A stretch of 64,000 nt of DNA from contig JAQEYU010000001.1 of NCBI GenBank assembly GCA_027692465.1, positions 1,063,338 through 1,127,337 on the forward strand, read 5' to 3'. The position numbers and the translations under genes are program-made. The notes under the pieces were generated by a model. It was not told the origin of the DNA and did not search any database. It was given only the letters and a program-made list of their open reading frames with translations. Below are positions 62,138-64,000 of this stretch, in pieces. Each line of letters begins with the position of its first letter. Position 1 is the stretch's first letter. Source of the stretch: Enterococcaceae bacterium OF42-14pH9A. GTDB lineage: Bacteria; Bacillota; Bacilli; Lactobacillales; Enterococcaceae.

Positions 62138-62922
62138 CCCTGCAGGGAACAGCTGATTTCAGCTTTGAAGGAGCGGTCGTGTTGGTGACCGGGGCTGCTT
62201 CCGGTATCGGACAGGCACAGGCACGGGCCTTTTTGGCTGCCGGTGCCTGTGTCTTTGCCGTTGACATCCAAGATGATTTTTCAGCTTTGCTGACTGCTGC
62301 CAAAACAATCGGTGCAAAAGCAGTCAGCCGATTGGTGTGCTGGACCGCCGATGTTTCGCAGCCGGAACAGTGCCTGAGTACAGCTGCAAAATGCCGGGAA
62401 CAGTTCGGGCCGGTGTCGATTCTGTTGAACACGGCCGGTAAGTTGGACGGTTATAAAAACATTTTAGAGACTGATGAAGACCTCTGGCATACAGTTTTAC
62501 GCACGGATCTGGACAGCATGTTTTATTTGACCAAAGCCTTGTTACCCGACATGCTGGCAGCCGGACAAGGTACAGTCATCAATATGGCATCGGTGGCCAG
62601 TTTTGTCGGGGGCGGCGGTGGGATCGCCTACACTACAGCGAAACATGCCGTCGCCGGCTTCACCAAGCAGTTGGCTTTGGATCACGGGGCTGCCGGAATC
62701 CGGGTCTTGGCGTTGGCTCCCGGAGCAATCCGAACTCCCATGAATGCAGCGGATTTTGCCGGTGATGCCGCGATGGCTAAATGGGTTGCCGAAGAAACGC
62801 CCTTAAAGCGCTGGGCTGAGCCGGAAGAGGTGGCAGAAGTGACCTTGTTTGCAGCCAGTCGCGGTGCCGGTTATATGCAGGGAAATATCATTGAAATCGA
62901 CGGAGGCTGGCTGCTGAAATGA
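62134..62922 (+). CDS. Short-chain dehydrogenase/reductase (FabG-like SDR)
   Basis: 262-residue classical SDR: NAD(P)-binding TGAASGIG (19-26), NTAG (99-102), catalytic S153, Y166 and K170 in YTTAK, and PGAIRTPM. Acts on a hydroxyl/keto group of an unknown substrate; often named 3-oxoacyl-ACP reductase by similarity, but it is not in a fab operon. D43 after strand 2 (FAVDIQ) suggests NAD preference. ATG 62134 overlaps the DUF2829 stop and its own TGA overlaps the next ATG, so three genes are coupled. Confidence 0.9.
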   Translation: MTLQGTADFSFEGAVVLVTGAASGIGQAQARAFLAAGACVFAVDIQDDFSALLTAAKTIGAKAVSRLVCWTADVSQPEQCLSTAAKCREQFGPVSILLNTAGKLDGYKNILETDEDLWHTVLRTDLDSMFYLTKALLPDMLAAGQGTVINMASVASFVGGGGGIAYTTAKHAVAGFTKQLALDHGAAGIRVLALAPGAIRTPMNAADFAGDAAMAKWVAEETPLKRWAEPEEVAEVTLFAASRGAGYMQGNIIEIDGGWLLK

Positions 62923-63491
62923 AAGAGGAATTGACAGAAACACAAGCTGCGGCTTGGATCGCCGAGGATCCGAAGCTGATGGCAATTTTGCGGATCATTG
63001 CCGATTGGAATCTGTCGGAGGGTTGGCTGACCGCCGGTACGCTCCGTAATTATTTGTGGGATCGACTGGCAGGTTCGAAAACAGCACATGCGTCCAATGA
63101 TGTGGATGTTGCTTTTTTTGATCCCGGACTGGACTATGAGGAAAGTGAGACTTTAGGACGTCAGTTGGCCGCCCATTGGCCCCAATACAACTGGGAGATC
63201 AAAAATCAGGCCCACATGCACACCCATAATTTTTCCGAGGAGCCGTCTTACACCGGGACGTTGGATGCCGTCAGCAAATATCCGGAAACCTGTACTGCGT
63301 TGGCCTGCCGGCTGGATGATGCAGGATACCCGCAGTTCCGAGCTTTATGGGGCCTGGCTGATCTGGCGGCTTTTGAAGTTCGCCCAACGCCGCATTTTTT
63401 GAGTGCTCCTCGACGAATGGCTGTCTATCAAAAGCGGGTCGCTACTAAAAATTGGCAGGAAAGCTGGCCGCAATTAAAAATCCGCTCTTGA
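62919..63491 (+). CDS. Nucleotidyltransferase-like family protein (NTP_transf_6 type)
   Basis: 190 residues of the PF06042-like group of small proteins with a nucleotidyltransferase fold: AGTLRNYLWDRL (39-50) and the metal-binding DVDVAFFD with D61 and D63; the C-terminal half has QFRALWGLADLAAFEVRPTP and LSAPRRMAVYQKRVATKNW. Function unknown. Starts inside the SDR stop codon (ATGA). Confidence 0.82.
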   Translation: MKEELTETQAAAWIAEDPKLMAILRIIADWNLSEGWLTAGTLRNYLWDRLAGSKTAHASNDVDVAFFDPGLDYEESETLGRQLAAHWPQYNWEIKNQAHMHTHNFSEEPSYTGTLDAVSKYPETCTALACRLDDAGYPQFRALWGLADLAAFEVRPTPHFLSAPRRMAVYQKRVATKNWQESWPQLKIRS

Positions 63492-63540
63492 AAAAACAAA
63501 GCCGCTTCAGTTATTATAATTACCAGCGGCTGGTCCGCAC

Positions 63541-63598
63541 TGCACCACTTCAATCCTTTGGGTGCAGCTTATTACCGGGAAAGTCCCGTAAAGGAGAA
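63541..63598 (+). ncRNA. preQ1-II riboswitch upstream of queT
   Basis: Stem TGCACC (63541-63546) with GGTGCA (63561-63566); the loop has TCCTTT (63554-63559), complementary to AAAGGA (63590-63595) of the ribosome binding site, which gives the pseudoknot; joining segment GCTTATTA; small hairpin CGGGA/TCCCG (63576-63588). This is the layout of the Lactobacillales preQ1-II (COG4708) riboswitch: ligand binding hides the ribosome binding site. The gene behind it, queT, fits. Confidence 0.85.
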
Positions 63599-63604
63599 CG
63601 ACAA

Positions 63605-64000
63605 ATGAATAATCCTGAAAAACTGCGTTCAGAATCTGTCTGGACCACACAAGAATTGACCAAGATGGCGTTGGTGGCTGCTCTGTATGTAGCGGTAACT
63701 TTCGTCTTGCAGCCGGTAGGATATGGTAATATCCAGTTTCGTGTCGCTGAGATGTTCAACTTTCTGGCACTGTACAACAAGCGCTATGTCTGGGCCGTGA
63801 CAATCGGGTGCGCTATCGCCAACTTGGCTTCCCCTAATGGGATTCTTGATGTAGTGGTCGGCGGTATCTGTACGCTTTTTGTGTTGCTTTTGTGCCGATA
63901 TGTGACCCGTAACCTTAAAGATCTGCGGGTCAAAATTGCCATTACCGCAGTGATTTTTGCTGTTTCTATGTTCACTGTCGCAGCTCAGCTGACGATCTTG
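63605..64000 (+). CDS. queT: Queuosine precursor ECF transporter S component QueT (partial at window end)
   Basis: The first 132 residues are in the window. After a polar start (MNNPEKLRSESVWTTQELTK) come hydrophobic spans with ALVAALYVAVTFVLQPVGYG, NIQFRVAEMFNFLALYNKRY and GCAIANLASPNGILDVVVGG, the pattern of QueT. It imports preQ1/preQ0-type queuosine precursors and needs the EcfA1A2T module (23.8-26.3 kb). The ATG is preceded by AAAGGAG, which is the pseudoknot partner of the preQ1-II riboswitch. -10-like TATAAT at 63515-63520. Confidence 0.92.
   Translation, partial: MNNPEKLRSESVWTTQELTKMALVAALYVAVTFVLQPVGYGNIQFRVAEMFNFLALYNKRYVWAVTIGCAIANLASPNGILDVVVGGICTLFVLLLCRYVTRNLKDLRVKIAITAVIFAVSMFTVAAQLTIL

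Overview
The window is a chromosomal stretch of a low-GC Gram-positive bacterium of the order Lactobacillales, most likely Enterococcus or a close relative in Enterococcaceae. The evidence is a Bacillus-type S10-spc-alpha ribosomal supercluster with the zinc-type S14 and L36, the order rpoA-rplQ-ecfA1-ecfA2-ecfT-truA, the order rpmB-asp23-fakA-recG-plsX-acpP followed by an opp operon, the order rnc-smc-HAD-ftsY, a fused glutathione synthetase (gshF), strong AGGAGG ribosome binding sites, several TTG starts, and a preQ1-II type riboswitch in front of queT. The base composition looks close to half G+C by eye, high for an enterococcus. The species call is inference from gene order and sequence feel; no search was run.

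Layout. 1-804 is the 3' part of tuf. 967-9076 lies between tuf and the S10 operon and holds a Trk-type potassium uptake pair (trkA-trkH), a vitamin B6 locus (nitroreductase and MocR/PdxR-like regulator on the minus strand; pdxK and an ECF S component, probably pdxU, on the plus strand) and an acetyltransferase. 9164-23414 is one long ribosomal protein block (rpsJ to rplQ) with secY, adk, infA and rpoA; it includes two genes too short for usual ORF calling (rpmD, rpmJ). 23821-27428 holds the shared energy-coupling module EcfA1-EcfA2-EcfT and truA. 27533-30800 (minus) holds a YfhO-type membrane glycosylation protein and rpmB. 31201-37956 is asp23-like, fakA, recG, plsX, acpP. 38679-45470 is an oligopeptide ABC transporter oppABCDF. 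45796-53008 is rnc, smc, a HAD phosphatase and ftsY. 53110-56743 holds a CPBP protease-like membrane protein, a small membrane protein and gshF. 56841-59447 (minus) holds an LCP cell-wall ligase, an unknown protein and a YueI-like protein. 59752-64000 holds a second acetyltransferase, an Fe-S biosynthesis family protein, a phosphoesterase, and a coupled cluster: a small DUF2829/Tad2-like protein, a short-chain dehydrogenase, a nucleotidyltransferase-fold protein and queT (cut by the window end).

Links between genes. The EcfA1A2T module at 23.8-26.3 kb is the likely energiser of both S components in the window, PdxU (7.6 kb) and QueT (63.6 kb). PdxU and PdxK together would import and phosphorylate B6 vitamers under the divergent PdxR-like regulator. 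FakA, PlsX and AcpP form a fatty-acid/phospholipid entry point. SecY, FtsY and the ribosomal proteins make up the co-translational export route.

The least expected content is in the gaps. A dispersed family of small elements with terminal inverted repeats (consensus TTAGGGYGTGTCTGAAAAC) occurs at 8.2, 26.3, 36.1 and 59.6 kb with a solo end at 58.75 kb; three copies sit between a stop codon and that gene's terminator, and in two cases the element end supplies the stop codon. A second set of repeats makes a composite palindromic region at 33.3-33.9 kb with relatives at 45.6 and 58.8 kb. The DUF2829/Tad2-like gene at 61.9 kb, in a family known for sequestering immune cyclic nucleotides in phages, stands in an apparently non-phage chromosomal operon and is the best candidate for undescribed biology.
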